From Caproiciproducens galactitolivorans (GTDB taxonomy: Bacteria > Bacillota > Clostridia > Oscillospirales > Acutalibacteraceae), in contig NZ_JAPOHA010000004.1 in the NCBI RefSeq assembly GCF_026672255.1, forward strand, positions 177,876 through 241,875: a stretch of DNA of 64,000 nt. Reading direction: 5' to 3'. Positions 52,293 to 61,495 of the stretch are shown here, in pieces. Numbering within the stretch: position 1 is the first letter of the stretch; the number at the start of each line of letters is the position of its first letter. The notes beneath the pieces are model-generated. The model searched no databases. It was not told the origin of the DNA and was given only the letters and a program-made list of their open reading frames with translations. The position numbers and the translations under genes are program-made.

Positions 52293-53991
52293 TTGCTTCA
52301 CCGCTTTCAACCGGAATTCGGATTGTAACTTTGGTTCCTTTTTGAATCTGGCTTTCAATTTGCAGACCGTAATCTTCGCCGTACAGAAGCTTCAGCGCCC
52401 GGTGCGCATTGTACAGGCCGATGTGCTCCGGCTGGATGCCCTCCCGCGAAAGCTGAGCCTTGATCCGGTTCAGCTTTTCTTCTTCCATCCCGGCCCCGTT
52501 GTCCGCAACCGTTATTTCCATAACGTCGCCGGACATACGCCCGGCAATATGGATATCGATGCATTCCACATTTTCCGCTCCGTGGGAAATACAGTTTTCC
52601 ACGATGGGCTGGATAATCAGCTTGGGCACTTTATAATCAAGCAGTTCCCCGCCGATCGCAATGCTGTAGGTAAGACGTTTGTTATAGCGCATTTTTTGCA
52701 GGGCAAGATAGTCGGTTACATACGTGATGTCCACGCGCAGGGGTACCTGGGCGTACCCGTAATTGATGCTGTACCGCATAAGGTTCGCGAAGGATACAAC
52801 CATCTGGGATGCCTGCTTCCGGTCAATCAGAATCTCGTACCGAATCGCTTCCATGATATTAAAAACAAAGTGGGGGTTAAACTGCTCTTCCAGCTGCTTG
52901 ATCTCCATCTGCCGCTTGCGTTCCGTCAGCTCCGTGTTGTGTTTCAGCAGGATATGGATTTCCGACATCATCTGGTTGAATTCGTCATACAGCGTCTGAA
53001 ATTCCTCAAAGGTCTGCGAATTAATCCGGTAATCGATATTGCCGTTCTGGCACTGCTTTACGGCGTACAGCAGTTCATCGATAAAACGCGCGTTTCCGGC
53101 CGCTACCTTATTGGAAATCAGCAGAAACAGCCCCACCATTAAAGCACTCGCCGCGCACAAAAACACCACGGCGAACAGCATCATCTGCTTCTGTTCCCAA
53201 ACGGCAGTCAGGGTGATGATTTTCACGTCGCTGTCGGGAAGAACGGTGCGCACACAGTAGTAGGGCTTGCCGTCCACGGTTGCCGAACCGTCCTCCGCAA
53301 CGTTTATCCGGCATTTCCCCATGCTGTCCAGCACGGAATCGCTGGTTTCATAAAACGCATTGTCGAAGCGGTCCGTCAGAACGACCATGTCCACTTCATT
53401 TTTGCGCACAAACTGGTCAAAGCTGTCCCGCCGCAGATCCAAAACCAGATATCCTACCGTTTTGCCGCCGCTTTCCACCGCTTTGGAAAACAGGTAAACG
53501 GTATTCTGCTTATTGTCATAGGGGATATCGCTGACGCCGCCATACACCCGCTCGGGGGAATTTTTGCTGCTTTCAAGGGCGTCCCGCACTTTTCCGCTGC
53601 CTTGGCAGATCACCTGGTTGGGACGGTACAGATTGGTGAGCATCAACCGGCCGCCCGCGTCAAACAGGGCAAAAATCGGCTTAATCTGCTGTTCGTTTGA
53701 GAACCGGTACAGAAGCTGGTATGCTTCCGCTTTGTCGTTTTCGTCGGACAGCGCATCCGTTATTTCCTTCGCCGCGGCAAGCTTCTGGATTCCGTGGTTA
53801 TACGTGTCATACTGGTCCTTGAAAAATCCGCCGATTCCGGCGTTGCAGGCGACGTTCGCATTCTGGGTTGTCAGCCGGAAATTCAGGAAGATAAAAATCA
53901 GGAAAAGGGTGGACATCAAGCAGATCAGCATCAGCGAAAACCGGATAAACGTCCGGTTCAGATAATTTCGGAATTTTCCAGGTTTTCTCAT
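52285..53991 (-). CDS. YesM-type sensor histidine kinase
   Basis: 568 residues. First helix about 15-37; extracytoplasmic sensor (about 38-270) with Cache-like features (TNLYRPNQVICQGSGKVRDA, SKAVESGGKTVGYLVLDLRR); second helix about 270-292; HAMP; His_kinase segment KQLEEQFNPHFVFNIMEAIR; HATPase domain (KLIIQPIVENCISHG, VADNGAGMEEEKL). A minus-strand TATAAT near 54030 overlaps the end of the preceding terminator, so it has its own promoter. Encoded between the Afu-type importer and its regulator. Confidence 0.92.
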   Translation of the reverse strand: MRKPGKFRNYLNRTFIRFSLMLICLMSTLFLIFIFLNFRLTTQNANVACNAGIGGFFKDQYDTYNHGIQKLAAAKEITDALSDENDKAEAYQLLYRFSNEQQIKPIFALFDAGGRLMLTNLYRPNQVICQGSGKVRDALESSKNSPERVYGGVSDIPYDNKQNTVYLFSKAVESGGKTVGYLVLDLRRDSFDQFVRKNEVDMVVLTDRFDNAFYETSDSVLDSMGKCRINVAEDGSATVDGKPYYCVRTVLPDSDVKIITLTAVWEQKQMMLFAVVFLCAASALMVGLFLLISNKVAAGNARFIDELLYAVKQCQNGNIDYRINSQTFEEFQTLYDEFNQMMSEIHILLKHNTELTERKRQMEIKQLEEQFNPHFVFNIMEAIRYEILIDRKQASQMVVSFANLMRYSINYGYAQVPLRVDITYVTDYLALQKMRYNKRLTYSIAIGGELLDYKVPKLIIQPIVENCISHGAENVECIDIHIAGRMSGDVMEITVADNGAGMEEEKLNRIKAQLSREGIQPEHIGLYNAHRALKLLYGEDYGLQIESQIQKGTKVTIRIPVESGEANV

Positions 53992-54036
53992 AAAAATCCG
54001 CCTTTCGCCTCTTTTCGATATTTTTTATTATACTAC

Positions 54037-54067
54037 AAAAGCAAGGCCCCGGAAAAGGACCTTGCTT
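54037..54067 (-). terminator. Terminator after the importer permease gene
   Basis: Minus-strand AAGCAAGGTCC / GGGGCCTTGCTT followed by TTTG; directly precedes the kinase promoter. Confidence 0.75.
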
Positions 54068-54074
54068 TATAAAA

Positions 54075-55739
54075 TCAGACGCTTACTTCCTTACTGCCGG
54101 ACAGCTTGAAGAACAAAATCAGAGAAAGAATGGAAGTTACCGTCAGAATCGTGGAATACGCCGCCGCGTTGCCAAAATTGCCGCGCACAACGGCGGTATA
54201 AATTGCCACCGTCAGCGTCTGCGTATTATTTCCATACAGGATGATGGAGGAACTCAATTCACTGATGGCGGTGATCCAGCTCATAATCGCACCGGATAAA
54301 ACGCCCGGCAGCATCATGGGAACCGTCACCTTCAGAAAAGCCTGCATTTCCGTACAGCCTAAACTAACCGCGGCCTCTTCCACGCTTGGGCTGATCTGCC
54401 CCAGAATCGCGGTGCTGGAGCGGATGGTATAAGGCATTCTTCGGATTGCAAACGAAATAATCATGATGATTGCCGTGCCGCCCAGTAAAAACGGAGGATT
54501 ACTGAACGCAAACAAGAAGGAGATACCAAGTACGGAACCGGGGATAATGTAAGGAAACATGGTAACCGTATCCAGAATATTCGTAATCACATTCTTTTTC
54601 CGCACCGTCAGATACGAAATGAAAATGCCCAGTACAATGATAATCACGATAGCTCCCAGCCCGAATAAATACGTATTCCAGATGGCGGAGCTTTGCCCTT
54701 CTTTAAAGATCGCTTCATAGCTTTGCAGCGAGTAGCCGCCGGTAAATACCTGGCCGCCGTTGTTTTTCAGGAAAGACGTATAGATAACCACAACCTGCGG
54801 AAGGATGGCAAGAATGACCACGAGGTAAACAAAAAGATGAATCAGAATGTTTTTTAAACCTTTCGCGGGTTGGGGCTGCATGGGTTTCAATGCGGACATC
54901 GAGTATGCGTTCCGGGAAGAGATCAGCTTCTGGAACAGGAAGATCAGCGTCGTCACCACAATGACGATTACGCTCAGCGCCGCTGCAAATCCGTCGTCGC
55001 TGCCCACTTCGCTGATGAACTGGTTGTAAATCAAAACCGGAATGGTTTTATAGCCCTCGCCGATCAGCATGGGCGTGCCGAAATCCGCAAACACACGCAT
55101 AAACACGAGCAGTGCGCTGGCCAGAATGGTAGGCATAATCAGCGGCATTATGATTTTAACAACGCGCTTGATTCCGGTGCAGCCAAGGCTTTCCGCAGCC
55201 TCATTGAGGGAATTGTCCAGATTTTTAAGCGCCCCGGATATGTAAATATAGATCAGCGGAAAGGACTGGAGCGTAAAAACAAGCAAAATCCCCGCAAAAC
55301 CGTATATTCCGTTAAATTTTACGTGGAAAACCGCATTGATAATTTTCGTAATAACGCCCTGACGGCCCAAAAGCTGTATCCATGCATAGGCCCCGATAAA
55401 AGGCGGGGATAAATAAGAAATAATAATAGCAATCTCCAGGGGGCCGCGGCCGAATATTTTTGTGCTTCTGGTAAAATAGGCAATCGGCAAGCCCAGCAAC
55501 ACCGAAAGCAGGGTTGCGCAAATCGTAACCTGAAAGCTGTTCAGCAACGTGCCCCAGTAATATTTCTGGCCGAAAAATTTCCGGAAGTATTCCAGCGAGA
55601 AGCCTCCGCTGGTTGGGCTGACAACACTTTTATACAAAACCAAAACCAGGGGATAGAGTAAAAAGACCACGAAAACCGCCATTATCAGCAGCGTAAGAGT
55701 CGTCCATATGGTGAAATGCCGATTTCTGCTTGCCGTCAT
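54075..55739 (-). CDS. ABC importer double permease (AfuB/FbpB type)
   Basis: 554 residues, about 12 membrane helices in two homologous halves, each with an ATPase-docking loop: NEAAESLGCTGIKRVVKIIM in the first and VEEAAVSLGCTEMQAFLKVT in the second. Such fused permeases import ferric iron, 2-aminoethylphosphonate, phosphoglycerate or hexose phosphates. Its ATG (55737-55739) overlaps the stop of the ATPase gene in ATGA form. With a YesM/YesN pair next door an organic phosphate substrate is a reasonable guess; not proven by sequence. Confidence 0.9.
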   Translation of the reverse strand: MTASRNRHFTIWTTLTLLIMAVFVVFLLYPLVLVLYKSVVSPTSGGFSLEYFRKFFGQKYYWGTLLNSFQVTICATLLSVLLGLPIAYFTRSTKIFGRGPLEIAIIISYLSPPFIGAYAWIQLLGRQGVITKIINAVFHVKFNGIYGFAGILLVFTLQSFPLIYIYISGALKNLDNSLNEAAESLGCTGIKRVVKIIMPLIMPTILASALLVFMRVFADFGTPMLIGEGYKTIPVLIYNQFISEVGSDDGFAAALSVIVIVVTTLIFLFQKLISSRNAYSMSALKPMQPQPAKGLKNILIHLFVYLVVILAILPQVVVIYTSFLKNNGGQVFTGGYSLQSYEAIFKEGQSSAIWNTYLFGLGAIVIIIVLGIFISYLTVRKKNVITNILDTVTMFPYIIPGSVLGISFLFAFSNPPFLLGGTAIIMIISFAIRRMPYTIRSSTAILGQISPSVEEAAVSLGCTEMQAFLKVTVPMMLPGVLSGAIMSWITAISELSSSIILYGNNTQTLTVAIYTAVVRGNFGNAAAYSTILTVTSILSLILFFKLSGSKEVSV

Positions 55740-56848
55740 GACCGCTTCACCCCTTCAATAAGCGTGCGTTCGCCCTCGTATTCAAAGACATTGATTCTTG
55801 ACGGCTTTACGGCCAGAGATACCTTCGTTCCATTCGGTAAAATTTCCGCGTCGCCGGAATATTGGATGACCTCCGCCTTTTTCCCGTCGGACAGTTCCAT
55901 AAAGTAATGCGTACTCAAACCCAGAAATACGGAGCTTTCCACGGTTGCCGCAATTCCTTCCCCGTTCGTATTGATTTCAAATTCTTCAGGCCTTACCGAA
56001 ACCTTTACCTTCTGCCCGTCCTGTACGGAATCGGAAAGATTATCCATACGGACTCCATAGCCTTCATTTTGGAAGACCACTTTTTTGCTTCCCACCGCGC
56101 AGTCCTTTGTTTTTACGGAAGCATCCAAAATATTCGACAGACCGATGAAAGTAGAAACAAAAATATTGGCCGGCCGCTGGTAAATTTCCTTTGGTTTCCC
56201 GATCTGCTGAATCACGCCGCCGTTCATAACCGCGATACGGTCGGAAATGGCAAGCGCTTCTTCCTGATCATGGGTGACGTAAACCGTGGTAATCCCTATT
56301 TTATTTTGTATGCTCTTGATCGCGTTTCGCATTTCCACCCGCAGCTTAGCGTCTAGATTGGAAAGCGGTTCATCCATAAGCAGAACCTCCGGGTGGATGA
56401 CAATGGCCCGGGCAAGGGCGACGCGCTGCTGCTGACCGCCGGATAACCGGGCGGGCATCCGGTCTTTTAAATGGTCGATTTTCACCGTTTTTAAAATTTC
56501 ATCGACCTCTTTTTTGATTGCTTCGCCTGCGACTTTTCGGTTCCTCAGCCCAAACGCAACATTGTCGGCAACCGACATATGCGGAAAAATAGCGTAGTTC
56601 TGAAACACCATTCCCATATTCCGTTTATTCGCCGGGATATTATTTACGACCTTGTCATCTATTTTGATTTCTCCGCCTTCAATGGAATTAAACCCGATAA
56701 TCATCCGGAGCAGCGTTGTCTTTCCGCAGCCGGACGGCCCGAGAAGCGTAAAAAATTCGCCCGGCTGAATTTTCAGCGACAAGCCGTTAATAATCGTGTC
56801 ATTTCCGTATTTTTTTACGACGTTATCGATATTAATGGAAACACTCAT
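55736..56848 (-). CDS. ABC importer ATPase (AfuC/PotA type)
   Basis: 370 residues from ATG 56848 (GAGGG site). Walker A GPSGCGKTT, Q-loop VFQNYAIFPH, signature LSGGQQQRVALARA, Walker B VLLMDEPLSNLDA, H-loop VTHDQEEA. The last ~130 residues form the TOBE domain (KVKVSVRPEEFE ... VESSVFLGLSTHYFMEL). Energises the double permease encoded downstream. A hairpin before the gene reduces its transcription relative to the binding-protein gene. Confidence 0.94.
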   Translation of the reverse strand: MSVSINIDNVVKKYGNDTIINGLSLKIQPGEFFTLLGPSGCGKTTLLRMIIGFNSIEGGEIKIDDKVVNNIPANKRNMGMVFQNYAIFPHMSVADNVAFGLRNRKVAGEAIKKEVDEILKTVKIDHLKDRMPARLSGGQQQRVALARAIVIHPEVLLMDEPLSNLDAKLRVEMRNAIKSIQNKIGITTVYVTHDQEEALAISDRIAVMNGGVIQQIGKPKEIYQRPANIFVSTFIGLSNILDASVKTKDCAVGSKKVVFQNEGYGVRMDNLSDSVQDGQKVKVSVRPEEFEINTNGEGIAATVESSVFLGLSTHYFMELSDGKKAEVIQYSGDAEILPNGTKVSLAVKPSRINVFEYEGERTLIEGVKRS

Positions 56849-56881
56849 TAAATTTCCCTCATCTTCCAGATAAAAATTGAT

Positions 56882-56929
56882 AAAAAAAGGGCTTTGTCGT
56901 TGCAATTTATGCGGAACCACAAAGCCCTT
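56882..56929 (-). terminator. Intercistronic attenuator between binding protein and ATPase genes
   Basis: Minus-strand AAGGGCTTTGT / ACAAAGCCCTT followed by a T7 run, ~30 bp before the ATPase ATG. Partial termination here would give excess binding protein over membrane complex, a common arrangement. Confidence 0.85.
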
Positions 56930-56944
56930 GAGCAGATTATTGTT

Positions 56945-58015
56945 TTAGCCTTGCAATTTGGTGTAATGCTCGCCGTATTCCTTAATCATGGTTGCTTTGT
57001 TGCTGCCAACCCATTGGGGATCAAATTTCTTCATCATATTCATTTCGGAAAACGGCTTCATATAGGACGCTAATTTTACATTTTTGCGCAGAGGGCGGTT
57101 CGTTAACTGGCTGCCGAAAATAGTCTGAGTTTTTTCAGAAAGCAGGTAATCCACAAATTTCTTAGCATTATCCGGGTGCTTGCAGTTTTTAATAATCTGA
57201 ACGCTTTGCTCAGTAAAAATCGTTCCCTCTTTCGGGTACACGACTTCTACATGGGCACCGTTTTTCACATATTGAACGCAAGGGTCTTCCCAGCTTAGAC
57301 CGACCGGATATTCGCCGTCCGCAACACTCTTATGTACCGTGCCGGAGCTGTTCGCCATCTTTCCGTCCAGGTTTTTAATGAATTTATCCACATAATCCCA
57401 GGCCTGCTGTGAAGAAGGATCATTGTCCTTTCCCATGTCGTAGAGCATGTTTACAAGCTGCTGGAATGCGGAGCTTGAGTTCGTCGGGTCGCAGAATGCA
57501 ATTTTTCCTTTTAAAGCGGGGTTCAGCAAATCTTCAAAACCTTCGACTTTGATGTCCCCGATGATGTCTTTGTTAACCAGAATGACCGTTCCGTCCGCGA
57601 CGCACGGTGAAAAATATCCCATTTTATTTTTGTGATCGTCTTCCATATTGTCGTTCTCTTTGGAAACATATTCGGTAAACAGTTCTTTCATGGGAGAAAG
57701 CATGGTCGGGTCGGCGCCCCAGAAGACATCTCCCAGAGGATTATCCTTTTCGGATTGCACTCTTTTTTCAAGTTCCCCTGTTCCCGCGGTAATTACGTTC
57801 ACTTTAATACCCGTATCTTTTTCAAAATTCGGTACAACGGCATTGATCAGGCTTTCCGAATCCGGGGTATAAACCGTCAGCGTTTTATCTTCCGCCGCTG
57901 CCGCGCTGGAACCCGAGGCAGCCGCCGTACCGGCCGGTTTGCCGCAGCCGGCGCAAACGCCCGCCGTCATACAAACCGCAAGGGCAAATGCAGTCAATTT
58001 TACAAACTTTTTCAT
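56945..58015 (-). CDS. Extracellular solute-binding lipoprotein (AfuA type)
   Basis: 356 residues from ATG 58015 (GGGAGG). Lipoprotein signal KKFVKLTAFALAVCMTAGVC then lipobox CAGC (Cys23-25). Mature protein has the ferric/organophosphate-binding fold: LTVYTPDSESLINAVVPNFE, GDVFWGADPTMLSPM, CDPTNSSSAFQQLVNML, and VGLSWEDPCVQYV. The TNSSSAF segment lies where relatives bind the phosphate or anion. It shares this fold with iron-binding FbpA, but I see no clear Tyr-Tyr iron motif, which argues against iron. First gene of the operon. Confidence 0.88.
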   Translation of the reverse strand: MKKFVKLTAFALAVCMTAGVCAGCGKPAGTAAASGSSAAAAEDKTLTVYTPDSESLINAVVPNFEKDTGIKVNVITAGTGELEKRVQSEKDNPLGDVFWGADPTMLSPMKELFTEYVSKENDNMEDDHKNKMGYFSPCVADGTVILVNKDIIGDIKVEGFEDLLNPALKGKIAFCDPTNSSSAFQQLVNMLYDMGKDNDPSSQQAWDYVDKFIKNLDGKMANSSGTVHKSVADGEYPVGLSWEDPCVQYVKNGAHVEVVYPKEGTIFTEQSVQIIKNCKHPDNAKKFVDYLLSEKTQTIFGSQLTNRPLRKNVKLASYMKPFSEMNMMKKFDPQWVGSNKATMIKEYGEHYTKLQG

Positions 58016-58182
58016 AAAAATCCTCCCTCTTACTCGTGAATTTATATTAATCATAGCATTTATAAAGGCAAAGTCTATCCCAAAATAAAACGGAATCATC
58101 CAAAATAAACAACTCAAAAGGGAGGGGCCGCTTTCTTTTGTCTCGGTCTTTGGTCGGTCGAACCTATCCTTTGGTTCTTAAA

Positions 58183-58459
58183 TATCGAATTACAGGAATG
58201 ATTTAGTCTGCCCTCAGGCCGGGCGGGCCCCTACGTTAGGAATCGTCCGAAAGTAGGCAAAGGACGAGCAGGAGGCTTTTCAATCCCGGCGGGAGGGTTC
58301 CATAAAAGCCCCCTGCACCCCGAGGTATCCCCAAAAGGCCTTTGGGGTACACGCTTTCTTTGTGGTTTTCATTGGCGAAGTTCACCGTTAGCATTCCGTT
58401 GGAGGAGCGTCGCTCTGCAACGCGGGGGAAACGGCAGATCGGCGCTGTGCGCCCCCGGT
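58183..58459 (-). repeat. R1 repeat locus C: single unit with cap and right module
   Basis: Plus-strand text runs tail (TATCGAATTACAGGAATGAT), GGCCGGGCGGGCCC, cap hairpin with a damaged left arm (58230-58257, CCTACGTTAGGA against TCCGAAAGTAGG), AAAAGCCCCCTGCACCCCGA, CCCCAAAAGGCCTTTGGGG, then ATTCCGTTGGAGGAGCGTCG. One unit only; orientation opposite to A and B. Confidence 0.82.
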
Positions 58460-58467
58460 CTGAGGGC

Positions 58468-58502
58468 AAAAAAAGAGCCGGCCCCGCATAAGGGTCGGCT
58501 CC
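58468..58502 (-). terminator. Terminator of the metal ATPase gene
   Basis: Minus-strand GAGCCGACCC / GGGGCCGGCTC followed by seven T residues. Confidence 0.88.
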
Positions 58503-58509
58503 TGAAACT

Positions 58510-60855
58510 TTATGCGTCATTTTTTATCTGTGAGGCCCGGATGGCGTTCAGGACGGCGATGATCGTAACGCCGACGTCGCCGAAAACGGCTTCCCACATG
58601 GTGGCGATTCCGAAAGCGGCCAGAATCAGAATCAGGATCTTTACGCCAAGCGCAAAAATGACGTTCTGCATGACAATACGCCTTGTCTTTTTCGCAATGC
58701 GGATGGCTGTGACCAGCTTCGAGGGTTCATCCGTCATTAACACGACATCGGCGGCTTCAATCGCCGCGTCCGAACCCAGCCCGCCCATTGCTACGCCGAC
58801 ATCCGCGCATGCCAGAACCGGCGCGTCGTTAATTCCGTCGCCGACAAAGACCAGCTTTCCGTTCTTTGCGGCCTCGCCGTACAGCTTTTCCATCTGCTCA
58901 ACCTTCTGCTGCGGAAGAAGCTCCGTATAAACCGCGTCAAGCCCCAGCTCCTGCGCCGCTTTTTCACCGGCGGCTTTACTGTCTCCAGTGAGCATGACGG
59001 TTTGGCGCACGCCGGCTGCTTTCAGGTTCCGGATCGCCTGCGCGCTGTCCGGCTTGACTTCATCGGAAATAACGATCGACCCGGCAAATCTGTCGTCTAT
59101 GGCAAGGTACACGGCGGTTCCTGCTTCGGAAGAAGCCTGCCATTCGATTTTTTCCGCGTCCATCAGCTTGCTGTTTCCCGCGAGCACGGTTTTTCCGTTT
59201 ACTTTTACGCGCACGCCTTTTCCGGAAAGCTCTTCATAATCCGCAATCTGCGCAGCGTCCGGTTCTTTTCCGTAGGCTTCCCGGATAGAAACCGCGATCG
59301 GATGGCTAGAATAGAGCTCCGCGTGGGCGGCGTAATACAGCAGGTCGTCCTCGTTCCATCCGTTTTCCGCATGAATTTTTGTTACCTTGAAATTGCCTTT
59401 TGTAAGCGTGCCCGTTTTATCAAATACAACCGTATCAACATTGTTGAACGCTTCCAGATAACTGCTGCCCTTTACCAAAATTCCTTTTTTGGACGCGCCG
59501 CCGATTCCGCCGAAAAAGCTGAGCGGGATGGAGATGACCAAAGCGCAGGGGCAGGAGACAACCAAGAAGGTAAGCGCGCGGTTAATCCACTGGGCAAAGG
59601 ACGTGCCGGGGATGAGGAGCGGCGGAATCACCGCCAGCGCGAGGGCTGCAAACACCACGACGGGGGTATAATAGCCCGCAAACTTTGTAATGAAGTTTTC
59701 CGCGGGCGCTTTCTGGCTGCTTGCATTCTGGACAAGATCGAGGATTTTCGTAACCGTGGATTCCCCGAATTCCTTTGTTACTTCGACTGTAAGCAAACCG
59801 CTTTTATTTACGGAACCGGACAGAATTTCGCTTCCCGGTTCGACGTCCCGCGGGAGGGATTCCCCTGTTAAAGCGGCGGTATCCACGGAAGACGTTCCTT
59901 CAACGACCTTGCCGTCCAGCGGAACCTTCTCGCCGGGGCGAATCAGAATCATATCGCCGATTCCGACTTCCTCGGGCGATACTTTCCGGACTTCCCCGCC
60001 GATTTTCAGATTGGCGTAGTCCGGGCGGATATCCATGAGGGCGGAAATGGATTTCCGGGAACGGTTGACCGCCAAGTCCTGAAAGAATTCGCCGATCTGA
60101 TAAAACAGCATAACGGCGACGCCTTCAGCAAAATCGCCGATGCCAAATGCGCCGATCGTTGCGACGCTCATCAGGAAATTCTCATCGAAAACCTGCCCTT
60201 TTGCAATGTTCCTGACTGCCCGGAGCACCACTTCCCCGCCGACCAGAAGGTAGCTGATGAGAAACAGAATGAATTCTGCCGTACGCGGGAGTGGAACGGC
60301 CATGCCGATGAGAAACAGAACCGCGCCCGTCAGTAATCCGGCGCGGCGGAGGCGGCGTTTTTTACCGTCGTCCGGCGTTTCTTCGGCCGCTTTTCCGGTA
60401 TAGGAAATTTCCACGTCCGGCTCTATTTCCTGAATCGTCTGCGCCGCCTGCCGGATAATGGCGGGCAGTTTTCCCTTTTCCGCCGCCTCGACCGTCAGCT
60501 TTTGCGTTACGAAATCCAGGGTTGCGGACTGGACGCCGTCCATTTGGCTGACCGCCGTTTCGATTTTTTTGGCGCAGTCGGCACAATCCAGCCCCAGCAG
60601 GTACATGACCTTTTTTCCGGCTTGAGGCAAATCCCGCTCTTTCAGTTTGATGTCCGAATCATGCCGTTTGGCGATGGTTCTGGCCTGTTTGGCTATATTT
60701 TCAGGCATGGCATGGTTTGTCAGTTCAACCGTTAACAGTTTCGACGCGAAATCAACGTTTGCTTTCGACACACCGTCCAAACCGCAGACTTCCTGTTCGA
60801 TTTTTGCCGCGCAGTTCCCGCAGCAAAGGCCTTCGAGTTCATATTGTTTTGTCAT
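58510..60855 (-). CDS. cadA: Heavy-metal (Cd/Zn/Pb-type) P1B ATPase
   Basis: 781 residues from ATG 60855. Two N-terminal metal-binding domains: LEGLCCGNCAAKIE and LLGLDCADCAKKIE. Eight membrane helices surround the CPC motif in VVSCPCALVISIP; phosphorylation motif DKTGTLTKG (Asp479), TGE-type actuator (ALTGESLPRD), nucleotide-domain HP in SSHPIAVS, and VFVGDGINDAPVLA. CPC plus the absence of copper-type MXXSS residues suits Cd/Zn/Pb export. The gene follows its ArsR-type repressor and has an operator over its promoter. Confidence 0.93.
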   Translation of the reverse strand: MTKQYELEGLCCGNCAAKIEQEVCGLDGVSKANVDFASKLLTVELTNHAMPENIAKQARTIAKRHDSDIKLKERDLPQAGKKVMYLLGLDCADCAKKIETAVSQMDGVQSATLDFVTQKLTVEAAEKGKLPAIIRQAAQTIQEIEPDVEISYTGKAAEETPDDGKKRRLRRAGLLTGAVLFLIGMAVPLPRTAEFILFLISYLLVGGEVVLRAVRNIAKGQVFDENFLMSVATIGAFGIGDFAEGVAVMLFYQIGEFFQDLAVNRSRKSISALMDIRPDYANLKIGGEVRKVSPEEVGIGDMILIRPGEKVPLDGKVVEGTSSVDTAALTGESLPRDVEPGSEILSGSVNKSGLLTVEVTKEFGESTVTKILDLVQNASSQKAPAENFITKFAGYYTPVVVFAALALAVIPPLLIPGTSFAQWINRALTFLVVSCPCALVISIPLSFFGGIGGASKKGILVKGSSYLEAFNNVDTVVFDKTGTLTKGNFKVTKIHAENGWNEDDLLYYAAHAELYSSHPIAVSIREAYGKEPDAAQIADYEELSGKGVRVKVNGKTVLAGNSKLMDAEKIEWQASSEAGTAVYLAIDDRFAGSIVISDEVKPDSAQAIRNLKAAGVRQTVMLTGDSKAAGEKAAQELGLDAVYTELLPQQKVEQMEKLYGEAAKNGKLVFVGDGINDAPVLACADVGVAMGGLGSDAAIEAADVVLMTDEPSKLVTAIRIAKKTRRIVMQNVIFALGVKILILILAAFGIATMWEAVFGDVGVTIIAVLNAIRASQIKNDA

Positions 60856-60889
60856 TGCTATCCCCAGCCCTTCCTTGTTCTGTCTATAG

Positions 60890-60922
60890 TATGATGAATT
60901 GAGCAATTGTTCAACTGTTAAA
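60890..60922 (-). promoter_or_regulatory. cadA promoter with ArsR-type operator
   Basis: TTGAGCAATTGTTCAA (60899-60914), a near-perfect palindrome fitting the TGAnCAnnTGnTCA pattern of ArsR/SmtB sites. On the minus strand it overlaps TTGAAC, 17 bp, TACTAT, a plausible -35/-10 pair. Lies in the 79 bp between arsR and cadA. Confidence 0.7.
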
Positions 60923-60934
60923 GCAAAAAAATAG

Positions 60935-61300
60935 TTATTCCGAGACATGTGCCAGACCCTGATCAAAAATGTTTTTCACATGTTCATCGTCGAGGGAATA
61001 ATAGACAACTTTCCCGTCTCTGCGGTTTTTTATCAGCTTAGACTGCTTTAAAACGCGAAGCTGATGCGAAATGGCAGACTTTGTCATGCCTAAAAGCGCG
61101 GCAATATCGCAGACGCACATTTCCGATTTAAACAGCGCGCAGAGTATCTTTACTCTGGTGGAATCACCGAACACCTTGAACAAATCCGCAAGGTCGAGAA
61201 GGTTTTCTTCATCAGGCATATGTTTGCTTACTTCGTTTACAACATCTTCATGGATGATCGTGCAGTCGCATTTATCTATATCGGGTGTGTAAGAATTCAT
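60935..61300 (-). CDS. ArsR/SmtB-family metal-sensing repressor (CadC-like)
   Basis: 121 residues from ATG 61300 (AAAGGAGG). Winged helix with the metal box KSEMCVCDIAALLGMTKSAI (ELCVCD-type, two Cys) and an N-terminal KCDCT Cys pair; together these form the Cys-rich alpha3N site used by CadC for Cd/Pb/Zn. DNA-recognition helix KSAISHQLRVLKQSKLI; wing RDGKVVYYSLDDEHV. Represses itself and the adjacent cadA until metal binds. Confidence 0.93.
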   Translation of the reverse strand: MNSYTPDIDKCDCTIIHEDVVNEVSKHMPDEENLLDLADLFKVFGDSTRVKILCALFKSEMCVCDIAALLGMTKSAISHQLRVLKQSKLIKNRRDGKVVYYSLDDEHVKNIFDQGLAHVSE

Positions 61301-61324
61301 CGTGATAAAACCTCCTTTCAATTG

Positions 61325-61377
61325 CTCAGTTGTTTACCTGTTCAACTGTATTATACCGCTTTCCGCTTTAATGTCAA
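61325..61377 (-). promoter_or_regulatory. arsR promoter and operator
   Basis: Minus strand: TTGACA (61372-61377), 16 bp, TATAAT (61350-61355), then TTGAACAGGTAAACAACTGA GCAA, an interrupted palindrome TTGnnCAG-N8-CTGnnCAA (61325-61348). It shares TTGAACAG/GAGCAA with the cadA operator, so one repressor probably binds both. Confidence 0.75.
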
Positions 61378-61495
61378 TATGTTCTTGAAAAATTTTATAA
61401 ATTTTTCGGTTCTATAATTGAAGCGGGTTGTTCCGGCACCGATCCCCGTACTAACGGCGAAAATCATGGAAATGATAGAAACAAGGGGTGATTTC

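Noticed and set aside
58236..58520. 94-residue minus-strand frame across R1 copy C
   Set aside because: It begins inside the cadA end and runs through terminator and repeat; the frame is not kept in other R1 copies.
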